A stretch of DNA of 64,000 nt, from assembly GCA_013287135.1 (NCBI GenBank), contig JABDEK010000017.1:1-64000 (forward strand), written 5' to 3'. The translations under genes were made by a program, and so were the position numbers. This stretch comes from Acidobacteriota bacterium (GTDB lineage: Bacteria > Acidobacteriota > Terriglobia > Acidiferrales > UBA7541). Each line of letters opens with the position of its first letter. The first letter of the stretch is position 1. The notes under the pieces were generated by a model, which searched no databases, was not told where the DNA came from, and was given only the letters and a program-made list of their open reading frames with translations. Shown here one piece after another: positions 17,354-25,855 of this stretch.

Positions 17354-18025
17354 ATGCCAGGCAGCGCTGTTACTGAAGAAGTCGAGCTAATCGGCGCCGG
17401 AAAAGGCGGTGGCGGAGATTCGTCCCGTGACGAGGGTGGCTCCGGCGGGGGCGGCGACGATTGGGAAGGTTCGTCCGGCTCCGCTCGCGTGCCGCAGCGC
17501 GCTTATGTTACTGGAATGGTCATCGCGCTCAGCGGCATTCTCATGTTTTTCATGGCGCTGGTGAGCGCCTACATCGTTCGCAAGGACATGCCCAACAGCG
17601 CCTGGGTACAACTCAACGTCCCGCGCATTCTTTGGCTGAACACTCTGATTCTGATTGCCAGCAGCTTCACACTCGCTCGTTCCCGCAGCCGCTTTCTCGC
17701 CAACGACGACGCAGGTTTTCGTCACTGGTGGGGCGTCACCACCATCCTCGGAATTTTCTTTTTGATCGGTCAAATAATCGCCTGGTGCCAACTCGCTGCG
17801 GCCGGACTTTTTCTGGCCACCAATCCGGCCAGCAGCTTTTTCTACGTTTTCACCGCAGCGCACGGCCTTCACCTTTTGGGCGGTGTTCTGGCCCTTCTTT
17901 TGGTGGCGTTCAGGCCAACTCATAAGCTCACTCGCAGCACGGCGACTGAAATCGTTTCGATGTACTGGCACTTTATGGACGGACTTTGGGTCTTTTTGTT
18001 TTTACTCTTCCTTCTGGGACGGTGA
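17354..18025 (+). CDS. ctaE: Heme-copper oxidase subunit III, with Gly-rich N-terminal extension
   Basis: The 223-residue protein has the subunit III helices, with AYIVRKDMP after the first, AAHGLHLLGGVLALLLV and the C-terminal SMYWHFMDGLWVFLFLLFL. About 45 residues at the N-terminus are a Gly/Ser/Asp-rich low-complexity stretch (GKGGGGDSSRDEGGSGGGGD) that normal subunits III lack. It lies between subunit I and a second subunit III-like gene three bases downstream. Confidence 0.88.
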   Translation: MPGSAVTEEVELIGAGKGGGGDSSRDEGGSGGGGDDWEGSSGSARVPQRAYVTGMVIALSGILMFFMALVSAYIVRKDMPNSAWVQLNVPRILWLNTLILIASSFTLARSRSRFLANDDAGFRHWWGVTTILGIFFLIGQIIAWCQLAAAGLFLATNPASSFFYVFTAAHGLHLLGGVLALLLVAFRPTHKLTRSTATEIVSMYWHFMDGLWVFLFLLFLLGR

Positions 18026-18028
18026 AAA

Positions 18029-18661
18029 GTGAGTGATGCGGAATTCGAAGGCATAGTTGAGTCGCCGTGGTCGGGAGGTGCTTCTCCCTTCGCCATCAAC
18101 TCCAAAAAGTTGGGGATGTGGCTTTTCATTGTTTCCGATTCACTCACGTTCTCGGCCTTGCTTGTCAGTTACGCCTACGTCCGTCTTGAGACACCCAACT
18201 GGCCCAGACCTTTTGAGATTTGGCCAGCCATCGCGAAATCGTCGTTCATGACCTTTGTTTTGCTCTCCAGTAGCTTGACCATGGTTCTGGGCGTGAACGC
18301 CGCTTTCCAGGGCGACCGCAAGAAAACAGTCCGCTACCTGATTGCCACTATAATTTGCGGAATTGCTTTCGTGCTGATCCACGCCACGGAATGGGTCACG
18401 CTGTTCGGCGAAGGTGTGACGCCCTGGGGAAATCCCTGGGGTGTGCCGTTGTTTGGCGGCACGTTTTTCGGACTCACCGGCCTTCACATGCTGCACGTGA
18501 CGATCGGCGTCGTGTATCTCGCAATCATTGCGTGGGGTTTTGGCAAAGGGAAGTACACTGCCGAGCATGTGGAAGTAAGTGGCCTCTACTGGCATTTCGT
18601 TGACTTAGTCTGGATGTTCATATTCCCCATGGTTTATTTGTTGAGCGTGAATCCGAAGTAA
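18029..18661 (+). CDS. Second heme-copper oxidase subunit III-like protein
   Basis: 210 residues with the same fold as its neighbour: LGMWLFIVSDSLTFSALLVS, GLTGLHMLHVTIGVVYLAI, and VSGLYWHFVDLVWMFIFPMV. The two share motifs but are not a recent duplicate. A tandem of subunit III proteins may replace the seven-helix subunit III of other oxidases. GTG start three bases after the ctaE stop, so translation is probably coupled. Confidence 0.88.
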   Translation: MSDAEFEGIVESPWSGGASPFAINSKKLGMWLFIVSDSLTFSALLVSYAYVRLETPNWPRPFEIWPAIAKSSFMTFVLLSSSLTMVLGVNAAFQGDRKKTVRYLIATIICGIAFVLIHATEWVTLFGEGVTPWGNPWGVPLFGGTFFGLTGLHMLHVTIGVVYLAIIAWGFGKGKYTAEHVEVSGLYWHFVDLVWMFIFPMVYLLSVNPK

Positions 18662-18679
18662 CAAGGAGAGCACTGCCTA

Positions 18680-19009
18680 ATGAGCGCGCAGGGACACGCC
18701 GAACTCACGCACGAGCATTCCGTTGGCACCACCAAGCTTTTTGCCACCGTTTGGGTATGGTTGCTGCTGCTGACGGCCTTGGAAGTTTTTCTCGCTTACG
18801 AGAGACTCGAGGTCCATCTGATGATCACGATTCTGGTCGGCCTTTCAATTATTAAGGCCGCTTTGATCATGTCCTACTTCATGCACCTGCGCTTCGAACG
18901 TCTGGGACTATTTCTACTCCTGGTTCCAGCCATGGTATTCTGCATTTGCATGATGTTGCTTATGTTCTTTCCGGACAGCATCCGGCTGATGAACCTGCGG
19001 CCGCATTAG
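18680..19009 (+). CDS. ctaF: Cytochrome c oxidase subunit IV (prokaryotic type)
   Basis: 109 residues with three membrane segments. After a His-rich N-terminus come FATVWVWLLLLTALEVFLAY, MITILVGLSIIKAALIMSYFMHLRFE (the K-A-x-L-I-x-x-Y-F-M-H-L motif diagnostic of this family) and a last hydrophobic helix. AAGGAG precedes the ATG by nine bases. This small subunit stabilises the oxidase. Confidence 0.88.
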   Translation: MSAQGHAELTHEHSVGTTKLFATVWVWLLLLTALEVFLAYERLEVHLMITILVGLSIIKAALIMSYFMHLRFERLGLFLLLVPAMVFCICMMLLMFFPDSIRLMNLRPH

Positions 19010-19038
19010 CGGCATTGTTTTATCTTGTGGTTGTCCAT

Positions 19039-19284
19039 ATGAAGAGCTATCTGACAATTCGATTCGCGATTGTTCTCTTCCTGGCCTTGGTAATCCTGAG
19101 TGCGTTGCTGGCGCCTTCGGCGTTGGCGCAAGGCTGCGCCATGTGCTACCAGAACGCTTCGGCCACCGGTGCGCAGGGAAGTCAGGCGCTTCGTCAGGGC
19201 ATCCTCATCCTCTTGTTTCCCGCGTTGACCGTCTTTAGCGGTATCTTCGGCCTAATTTACCGTCGCCGGAACGTCGCGCGCTGA
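19039..19284 (+). CDS. Small membrane protein with CxxC motif after the oxidase genes
   Basis: 81 residues. A first hydrophobic segment acts as signal or anchor (FAIVLFLALVILSALLAPSALA), followed by GCAMCYQNASATG with two cysteines, and a second membrane helix ending in a basic RRRNVAR tail. The track begins the frame at 18946 inside ctaF; the ATG at 19039 is the sensible start. The CxxC right after a predicted cleavage or membrane edge would lie outside the membrane. Role unknown; position suggests oxidase assembly or a redox function. Confidence 0.65.
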   Translation: MKSYLTIRFAIVLFLALVILSALLAPSALAQGCAMCYQNASATGAQGSQALRQGILILLFPALTVFSGIFGLIYRRRNVAR

Positions 19285-19291
19285 GCGCGCG

Positions 19292-20449
19292 ATGTTTGCC
19301 GACCGCACGAACTGGAATTTGAAATCCAATCGTCTCAGTGAAGCTCTTGCCCAGCATCGTGCAGCCAATAAGCCGCTGCTGGATCTGATAGTTTCCAATC
19401 CCACCGGATGTGGTTTTGTGTACGATCGAGGAAGCATCCTACAATCCCTGGCAAATCCAGATTCGCTTTCTTATGACCCCAATCCCAAGGGCTTGCTCGT
19501 CGCTCGTCAAGCAGTGGCCGAGTATTATGCGGCCCACGATATCGCCGTCCCGGTTGAGAATATAATTCTCACCACCAGCACGAGCGAAGCATACTCATAC
19601 GTGTTCCGAATTCTTTGCAATCCCGGCGACGAACTTCTGATCCCGGAGCCAAGTTATCCTCTATTGAGTTTTCTCGCGGACATCAACGACGCAAAACTTG
19701 TTGGCTACCCGCTACTGTACGACCACGGTTGGCAGTTCGACTTTCACGCTCTCCAGCACGCCATAACACCGCGTACTCGCGGAATCATCGTGGTCAATCC
19801 CAATAACCCCACGGGACATTTTTGCAAAGCTGACGAAATGAGAAAGTTGAACGAAATTTGTTCATCTCGCCAGATCGCTATCATCGCCGATGAAGTCTTC
19901 CTGGATTTCCATCTCGGTTTCAAGCGGCCTTCCAGTTTCGCGGCAAACGCGGCAAGTCTTACATTCACGATGAGCGGCCTCTCCAAGATGGCAGGTCTTC
20001 CTCAAATGAAAGCCGCCTGGCTGATCACCACAGGTCCGGAGGAATTAAATGCTTGGGCCCTTTCGCGTCTCGACGTGATTGCCGATACTTTCCTGTCGAT
20101 GAACACGCCTGTACAGCTTGCTATTCCTCGTTTTCTGGAACTTCGCCACGGATTTCAAAATCAGTTGATGACGCGCGTGCGCAGAAATCTGACAAAGCTC
20201 GACGCGCAGCTGGCGGCACAGAGTTCGTGCTCCCGATTAGAATTAGAAGGAGGTTGGTACGCGACACTTCGTGTTCCGGTTACCCGCTCGGATGAGGACC
20301 TAACCATCGAGCTTCTAAATACCCAGGGAATCTACCTCCATCCCGGCCACTTTTATGACTTTCCCACCGATGGATGTCTAATTGTCAGTTTAATCACGCC
20401 TGCGGAAGAGTTCGATGAGGGGATAAAACGTTTGCCGTCAGTGTTTTAG
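19292..20449 (+). CDS. PLP-dependent aminotransferase, class I/II
   Basis: 385 residues. Fold type I markers: TTSTSEAYSYVFRILCNPGD, the NPNNPTG cofactor motif in VVNPNNPTGHF, the Asp/Tyr-bearing IIADEVFLDF, and the Schiff-base lysine in FTMSGLSKMAGLPQ. The specific amino donor is not evident, though the family includes aspartate and aromatic aminotransferases. The start lies eight bases after the small CxxC gene, without a clear ribosome binding site, so it may be coupled to the oxidase operon. Confidence 0.85.
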   Translation: MFADRTNWNLKSNRLSEALAQHRAANKPLLDLIVSNPTGCGFVYDRGSILQSLANPDSLSYDPNPKGLLVARQAVAEYYAAHDIAVPVENIILTTSTSEAYSYVFRILCNPGDELLIPEPSYPLLSFLADINDAKLVGYPLLYDHGWQFDFHALQHAITPRTRGIIVVNPNNPTGHFCKADEMRKLNEICSSRQIAIIADEVFLDFHLGFKRPSSFAANAASLTFTMSGLSKMAGLPQMKAAWLITTGPEELNAWALSRLDVIADTFLSMNTPVQLAIPRFLELRHGFQNQLMTRVRRNLTKLDAQLAAQSSCSRLELEGGWYATLRVPVTRSDEDLTIELLNTQGIYLHPGHFYDFPTDGCLIVSLITPAEEFDEGIKRLPSVF

Positions 20450-20506
20450 ATTTCAAAACGTATTCGCTTTCATGGTGCAGCAAGACCGCATCGACGTCCG
20501 CGGTAC

Positions 20507-20764
20507 TTATCCGCGCAACCGTCCTGGTGGATCCGCCGTAACAGGAGTTTCGATTTTTAATTCTGGCCCTTCATGATCAGGCAGTTTTGAAGGAGGAAGC
20601 TGTGGAATCCCAACTCCCCGATTCATTTCAAGATGTTCTTTTGCGCAACGCGGGCAATATCCTTTCCCAGTTTCTTCGTCCCGCTGGCTGGCCAGTTCGT
20701 AGCATTCGCAAATACAATCGCAATACCCGGTTGTTGAAGCAGTCTTAATCGGAACCAATCCCAT
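20507..20764 (-). CDS. Small cysteine-rich (zinc-ribbon-like) protein
   Basis: 85 residues from the ATG at 20764, which has GGAGGA at ideal spacing; the track's longer start at 20824 lacks one. Cysteines occur as GYCDCICECYELAS and GYCPRCAKEH, enough for a metal-binding knuckle. The tail is Pro-rich. I do not recognise the family. Confidence 0.6.
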   Translation of the reverse strand: MGLVPIKTASTTGYCDCICECYELASQRDEETGKGYCPRCAKEHLEMNRGVGIPQLPPSKLPDHEGPELKIETPVTADPPGRLRG

Positions 20765-20839
20765 CTGAATTCCTCCGTCGCAGGATACTACCCGGTGGCG
20801 TTGGGGGACGCAAGGCAGGAACATCGCGCGTGGTAGCTT

Positions 20840-21919
20840 CTAAACGTGTTCGAGTTGCGCAAGCCGGAATGGATCGCCAACCTTGTCGTGAAGCTCCAGC
20901 CAGACGCTGTCCGGCTGGGACAAAAAGACTTCTACGACTCTCGGATCGAATTGTCGTCCAGAATATCGTCGAATTTCTTCGCGCGCCACAGAGATCGGCA
21001 TGGCCTTGCGATACGGACGATCCGAAATCATCGCATCGAGGGTATCGGCCACAGCGAATATTCTCGCTCCGAGAGGGATCTGTTCTCCCTTCAGGCCGCG
21101 AGGATATCCGGATCCGTCGAAGCATTCCTGGTGAGTTAGCACGATCTCCGCCGCGTCTTTCAGAAAAGGAATTCGCTTCAGCACCGCGAACCCGATCCCA
21201 CAATGGGTGCGCATGATCTCGCGCTCTTCAGAGGTTAGAGGTCCAGGTTTCCGCAGAATGCTATCTGGAATTCCCATCTTCCCGATGTCATGCAAAAACG
21301 CGCCGCGCGCGATGTGCCGCATGAGCCCCTTGTCCACACCCATGAGCTTGGCCATCGTTATGGTAAACGCAGTCACGCGTTGGCAGTGACCCTCGGTCTC
21401 CGCATCCTTCGCATCCAACGCTCCGCCCAACGCCTCCAGCGTGTAGTCGTAAGATTGTTCCAAGTCTTGCAGCGCAATCGATAGCTGCTGGGTGCGCTCC
21501 GCCACTAGGTGTTCGAGATCGCTTTGGTACGTCCGATTTTCCAGCACGAGCTGCCGATGCTCCAACGCGCGTCGCACACTCAGATGCAGCTGATCCTTCT
21601 CAAACGGTTTTAGGATGTAGTCGTAGGCTCCCGCGCGAATCGCTTCCAACGCGATGGAGATGTCGTGCATGGCCGTAACCATAATCACCGGCACATCAGG
21701 GTCCTGCGCGCGCAATTCCGAAAGTAAACGGATCCCATCCATTTCGGGCATCACGATATCGCTTAAAACCAAATCAAACGAATCATTGCTAAACGCTTCG
21801 AGCGCAAGCAGCCCATTCGGGCACACGGTGCAGCGATAGCCTTGCGCATCGAGCAGTGTCGACACTACTTCTCGAATCGCTTCTTCGTCATCCACCACCA
21901 GGATTTTTTCTCGTTCCAC
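20840..21919 (-). CDS. Response regulator with HD-GYP c-di-GMP phosphodiesterase domain
   Basis: RpfG-type protein. Receiver domain, residues 1-120: KILVVDDEEAI, phospho-acceptor Asp in LVLSDIVMPEMDG, IMVTAM, and KPFEKDQL. A coiled linker joins it to the HD-GYP domain with AKDAETEGHCQRV, HDIGKMGIPDSIL, THCGIGF, and HQECFDGSGYPRGL, all catalytic residues present. It should hydrolyse c-di-GMP under control of an unknown histidine kinase. I prefer the GTG at 21919 (GGAG seven bases upstream) to the track's TTG at 21964, which overlaps a TATACT-like -10. The PilZ proteins in the window could be downstream targets. Confidence 0.88.
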   Translation of the reverse strand: MEREKILVVDDEEAIREVVSTLLDAQGYRCTVCPNGLLALEAFSNDSFDLVLSDIVMPEMDGIRLLSELRAQDPDVPVIMVTAMHDISIALEAIRAGAYDYILKPFEKDQLHLSVRRALEHRQLVLENRTYQSDLEHLVAERTQQLSIALQDLEQSYDYTLEALGGALDAKDAETEGHCQRVTAFTITMAKLMGVDKGLMRHIARGAFLHDIGKMGIPDSILRKPGPLTSEEREIMRTHCGIGFAVLKRIPFLKDAAEIVLTHQECFDGSGYPRGLKGEQIPLGARIFAVADTLDAMISDRPYRKAMPISVAREEIRRYSGRQFDPRVVEVFLSQPDSVWLELHDKVGDPFRLAQLEHV

Positions 21920-22039
21920 GGGCCCACTCCGGGATGTATCCCCCTTAAGTATAATCCACGCCAAATCCCGTTCCGCTCGACTTGTTATGGCAGAGTGCTA
22001 GTTTGCGCAATGCCTTAACGAGAACCTGTTACAGGCGAT

Positions 22040-22576
22040 TTAATTATTCTCCTCAGGAAGCTCCAGTTGTTCCATCGCGTTTTCTGCGTCAGCCGAAAGA
22101 TTCGCGATCAAATTTGTGAGATGTATCAGAGGGCCAATGAAAACCGGCCTTCCGACGGCAACGCACCCCGAGAGCAAGCGATAAGAGACACGAAAACGTA
22201 ATCTGCGCCACGTGCGAAATACCTGGTTACGTCTTGAAAGATTCGGAGTGAGCGACGCGACCGCCTTGGCGAACTGTTCAGTGCGCGCAAAATCCGCAGC
22301 CACACCGCGTAAAAAGCGCGCCACGATTTGTCGTCGCTCTTCCCGCCACATATGCTCAACCTCCTCCGATGTATTGCGGCGCACATATCGAGTGTCAGCG
22401 GACGCCAAAGATTGCCGCAACTGAGGCAGATGTTGAGAATGCACGGGAAGCAAGTTTTCTATCTTGGTTTCGAAACCAGTCGATATTTCCTCCGCTAAGG
22501 GTTTGCCTAGAAAGCGCAACAATCCGATCAACATGCCGGCTAGAGCTACTGCGCCGAGAAGCAGGAATGTATTCAC
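22040..22576 (-). CDS. Membrane-anchored protein of unknown function
   Basis: 178 residues with one N-terminal membrane helix (TFLLLGAVALAGMLIGLLRFL) and then an Arg-rich, helical soluble part including VEHMWREERRQIVARFLRGV. A second, weak hydrophobic segment near residue 145 may only be an amphipathic helix. No family recognised. It is divergent from the next gene, which is also unknown, across 190 bases. Confidence 0.55.
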   Translation of the reverse strand: MNTFLLLGAVALAGMLIGLLRFLGKPLAEEISTGFETKIENLLPVHSQHLPQLRQSLASADTRYVRRNTSEEVEHMWREERRQIVARFLRGVAADFARTEQFAKAVASLTPNLSRRNQVFRTWRRLRFRVSYRLLSGCVAVGRPVFIGPLIHLTNLIANLSADAENAMEQLELPEENN

Positions 22577-22765
22577 GCGCTAGCACCAATGTTGCGAGCC
22601 TTTTGCAACTAAGGCCTCGCGCAAGAACTGCATGAATCGATCAGGAGCTCGATTATCTGCGCATTAGGCCAATCATTAAACTGTTAAATGCTCCATTATT
22701 TACCGAATGGATGTTGACTCGGAAGCCCACAGACGATAGTATCCTCGCGGGTTAACGGAGTTGCT

Positions 22766-23215
22766 GTGGAGTCACTCGAGCGTTTTGCGCAAAATCAGCG
22801 CATCATCGAACACTTCGCCCTGCACTGGCTAGTTGGCGTCCCTACCGATCTGGCGCGCCTCCATCACGTCGCAAGCCTTTGCAACGTTTCTACGGGTACT
22901 TACCGTCACCCAGGCTTGCGCGGAGCCTTTTCTGATCCGGCTATCCACCAGGCTTTGCAGTATTGTCATGAAGAGCTCTTTGATAAGGTTTTGGAGAAAA
23001 CGCTCCAGGAGCAGGAAGAGGACCTGCGCCAGATGTTTTGCAACATCGCCGCGCCCGCTTTCGAGATTGCCAGCCGATGGCTCGAACTTGAATGCTTCCG
23101 GATGTGGGTTCCCATCGGCACTCCCGCCTACCTTCGCGAGTTGTTCTGCTCCAATCTCCGTGTCATCCTCAACTCCATCGTTGCTGAACGCTCGATGGTT
23201 TCCACAGCCGCTTAA
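22766..23215 (+). CDS. Soluble protein of unknown function
   Basis: 149 residues, mostly helical, no signal peptide. Features include VPTDLARLHHVASLCN and a Glu-rich helix LEKTLQEQEEDLRQMF. GTG start with GGAG five bases upstream supports translation. Not recognised. Confidence 0.5.
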   Translation: MESLERFAQNQRIIEHFALHWLVGVPTDLARLHHVASLCNVSTGTYRHPGLRGAFSDPAIHQALQYCHEELFDKVLEKTLQEQEEDLRQMFCNIAAPAFEIASRWLELECFRMWVPIGTPAYLRELFCSNLRVILNSIVAERSMVSTAA

Positions 23216-23339
23216 GCTTTTCTGATCCTGCAGCGCCCATGACCTGAGCTCCCGCCTAAGAACCGCCCGGAAAACCTGTTATTCTGGATTGTCATCCAAG
23301 TTCCTGTATCTTGTTTGTCCAATGTGTCGGAGGTGAATA

Positions 23340-24803
23340 TTGAAGCAGTTCGGTATTTTAATTCTCGCGATCTCATGCGGACTTTTTGCTGCCGCTCAGC
23401 AGCGTCCTACCGCGAAGTCAGTGCTTCCAGCACAGACACCACCTCCGCAAGTGGCCACTCCTTCCAATCCTGAATTCCTGAAAGCTGCGGACGACGTGCT
23501 GGCGCAAATGAGCCAACTACTGGACTTGCCTATTAAGGAGCCTCTCAAAAAGAGTCTTCGCTCAAAGCAGGAAATTCGCGACTATCTCATCCGCGAGGAA
23601 AAAGAAGACAGAACCGATCAAGAACGCTATGCCGACTCAAAAACCCTTCAAGCCTTCGGATTAATTCCCAAAGACTTTCCTCTGGATTCGTTCATGCTCG
23701 ATGTTCTTACTGACCAGGTCGCCGGCCTGTACGATCCGAAAGCGAAAGAATTTTACATCGCTGATTGGATCCCAGCCGACGAACAGCGCGAGGTGATGTC
23801 TCACGAATTGACTCACGCGCTCGAGGACCAGTCGTTTCACATCGATCCATGGATTAAGGCCGCTCGTCCCAATGATGACGCTGAACTCGCGCGCGAAGCC
23901 GTCAGCGAAGGCTCGGCGCTTGCCGCTATGGTGGATTACACCATGCGGGACCAGAACGTCGGCGTCCGCGATCTGCCGGACGTCTCGCTGATTATTCGTT
24001 CCGGCGCCGTGGCCGAAATGGACAAAGACCCCAAGCTCTCAAAAGCTCCACCTTATATTCGCGACGAGTTGCTTTTCCCTTATCTGGCCGGGACCGGATT
24101 TTCACAGGAATTCCTGAAGGCCCATTCAGGCTGGAAAGATCTGCATCTGATTTTTCAGAATCCGCCTGTTTCCACTCAGCAGATCATTCATCCCGATCTT
24201 TATTTGTCGAACGTTAAACCCGAAGCCGTCACGCTACCCGATTGGAAAAATCTTGCTCCAGACGATTGGAAGCTTCTGGAAGAAAATGTCTTGGGAGAGT
24301 TTGGCTTTGGCGAGGTTTTGAAACAATTTCTCGGACCGGAGCGCGCGGACATGACCTCGTCCGCTTGGAAAGGCGACCGCTACGCCCTATTTGAGAACGC
24401 AAAAAACAAAAATACTTCGCTGGTGTTTCGCATCGTCTTGGACAATGCGGATGACGCAGCGCGCTTCTTCGGCCAGTACAGCGAATTGCTCGAGCTCAAG
24501 CACCCGGACCGCAAGGAACTCTACCGCCGTCCCAACTTTTTCCAGTTTCAAACTGATGCGGGCGGAGTCTTTCTACACTGTGCCACAACAAGCTGCTTGG
24601 TTGTGGAGAATGCCACTCGCGAAACTTTTGAAAATATTAACCGTGCGGTAGCGTTGCCCGCTGCTCCCGCTCCAACTGCTGCAGATTCCAAACCCCCGCA
24701 ATCGATCACCTGGCGGCGCCCACTCGAATCTGATTTTCGAAATTGCAAGGAAGGCGAATGTCAAACTTCCGCAAGTCTTGTCACCGCCAACTTTAGTCGT
24801 TGA
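23340..24803 (+). CDS. Secreted HExxH metallopeptidase-like protein
   Basis: 487 residues with a signal peptide (FGILILAISCGLFAAAQQ). Around residue 155 lies VMSHELTHALEDQSF, an HExxH zinc-binding helix, followed by the candidate third ligand in LAREAVSEGSAL. AGLYDPKAKEFYIADW precedes it, as in gluzincin-like secreted proteins of Acidobacteriota. TTG start with GGAGGT five bases upstream. Substrate unknown; it may be a housekeeping periplasmic protease. Its 3' end overlaps the convergent phosphatase gene by 11 bases. Confidence 0.7.
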   Translation: MKQFGILILAISCGLFAAAQQRPTAKSVLPAQTPPPQVATPSNPEFLKAADDVLAQMSQLLDLPIKEPLKKSLRSKQEIRDYLIREEKEDRTDQERYADSKTLQAFGLIPKDFPLDSFMLDVLTDQVAGLYDPKAKEFYIADWIPADEQREVMSHELTHALEDQSFHIDPWIKAARPNDDAELAREAVSEGSALAAMVDYTMRDQNVGVRDLPDVSLIIRSGAVAEMDKDPKLSKAPPYIRDELLFPYLAGTGFSQEFLKAHSGWKDLHLIFQNPPVSTQQIIHPDLYLSNVKPEAVTLPDWKNLAPDDWKLLEENVLGEFGFGEVLKQFLGPERADMTSSAWKGDRYALFENAKNKNTSLVFRIVLDNADDAARFFGQYSELLELKHPDRKELYRRPNFFQFQTDAGGVFLHCATTSCLVVENATRETFENINRAVALPAAPAPTAADSKPPQSITWRRPLESDFRNCKEGECQTSASLVTANFSR

Positions 24804-25812
24804 GAGATATTCCGGCCGGGTCCGTCCGGTGGATCACCATCATGGTCTGATCGTCCGCCTGCCGCGTTCCCGACGAAAAGCTGTTTACATCCTTCAGGCA
24901 AGCCGCCAGTAATTCCTGCGGCTTCCATCCGTGGCGTTCGCCGGCTACGCGCATAATCCGCGACACGCCGTATTCCTCGCCTTTCGCGTTTGCCGCTTCC
25001 AAAATCCCGTCGGTATATAAAACCAAACTGTCGCCTGGCCCAAGGTTTACACGGTCGATCGTGTAAGTACTCCTCGCAAACATTCCGAGCGGAAGTCCGG
25101 TCGAAGAAATCTTCCTCACACCATTTTTCTCGATGACAAGAGCGGGGAAATGCCCGGCGCTTCCGATTTCAATTTCGCCCGATGCGCCGGCGCGTCCGCA
25201 GACGAGTGTGGCGTATTGTCCCGCAATCGTACTTTCGCAGAAAACGTGATTGGCTCTTTCCAGCAGGCCGTCAAGTTCCAATCCCACTCCGGAAAGCGAC
25301 CGGAACATCGCGTGCAGATGCGTCATTAGGAGCGAAGCCGCCACGCCTTTTCCGGCAACATCTCCGAATAAAAAAACGAGCTTGCCGTCGCCGTTCGCTG
25401 GCGGGATTAAATCGCAGTAATCGCCGCTCACCAGCCCCGCCGGTTTGTAGTGATATTGGATGTGCCAATCGTTGAATCGTACATTGGCTTGCGGAAGCAG
25501 GCCGCGCTGGATTCGTGCCGCCAACTCCATATCGCGCTCGAGTGCGCGTTGCTCACCGCTGGTCAGGTGGTCCAGGCAAAACCGCACGAGCGGGTCTGCT
25601 AGCAGACGATCCTTCTCCACCGTGTCGTTGCAGGTCGGACAAATTCCATACGTTCCGTCGTCCATTCTTTGCAGCGCCGAATTCACTTCGCTCAACGCGT
25701 CTATGAAAGGTGCTGAAGGAAGTTCCGGCGTTGCAGACGAAATCGCCAAAGTTATTTCCTCGCGTCTTTTCTCAAGCTGCTCTCGAATATAAGGATCGGT
25801 CACTCCGGGCAT
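24793..25812 (-). CDS. DksA/TraR-type zinc finger fused to SpoIIE-family PP2C phosphatase
   Basis: 339 residues. The N-terminal 80 residues resemble TraR/DksA proteins: a helical arm (REQLEKRREEITLAI), then YGICPTCNDTVEKDRLLADP and FCLDH, where the last ligand is His. A linker ELAARIQRGLLPQ leads to an RsbU/SpoIIE domain with SGDYCDLIPP, FLFGDVAGKGVAASLLM, LGPGDSLVLYTDGILEAAN and DDQTMMVI, the metal-binding aspartates all present. It should dephosphorylate a Ser/Thr target such as an anti-anti-sigma factor; none is seen here. The ATG at 25812 has GGAGGAG; an alternative at 25872 would overlap mrfB. Confidence 0.82.
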   Translation of the reverse strand: MPGVTDPYIREQLEKRREEITLAISSATPELPSAPFIDALSEVNSALQRMDDGTYGICPTCNDTVEKDRLLADPLVRFCLDHLTSGEQRALERDMELAARIQRGLLPQANVRFNDWHIQYHYKPAGLVSGDYCDLIPPANGDGKLVFLFGDVAGKGVAASLLMTHLHAMFRSLSGVGLELDGLLERANHVFCESTIAGQYATLVCGRAGASGEIEIGSAGHFPALVIEKNGVRKISSTGLPLGMFARSTYTIDRVNLGPGDSLVLYTDGILEAANAKGEEYGVSRIMRVAGERHGWKPQELLAACLKDVNSFSSGTRQADDQTMMVIHRTDPAGISLND

Positions 25813-25855
25813 GGTTCTCTCCTCCACTTCCGAGGTTCTCGCAGCTCTGGCGGTG

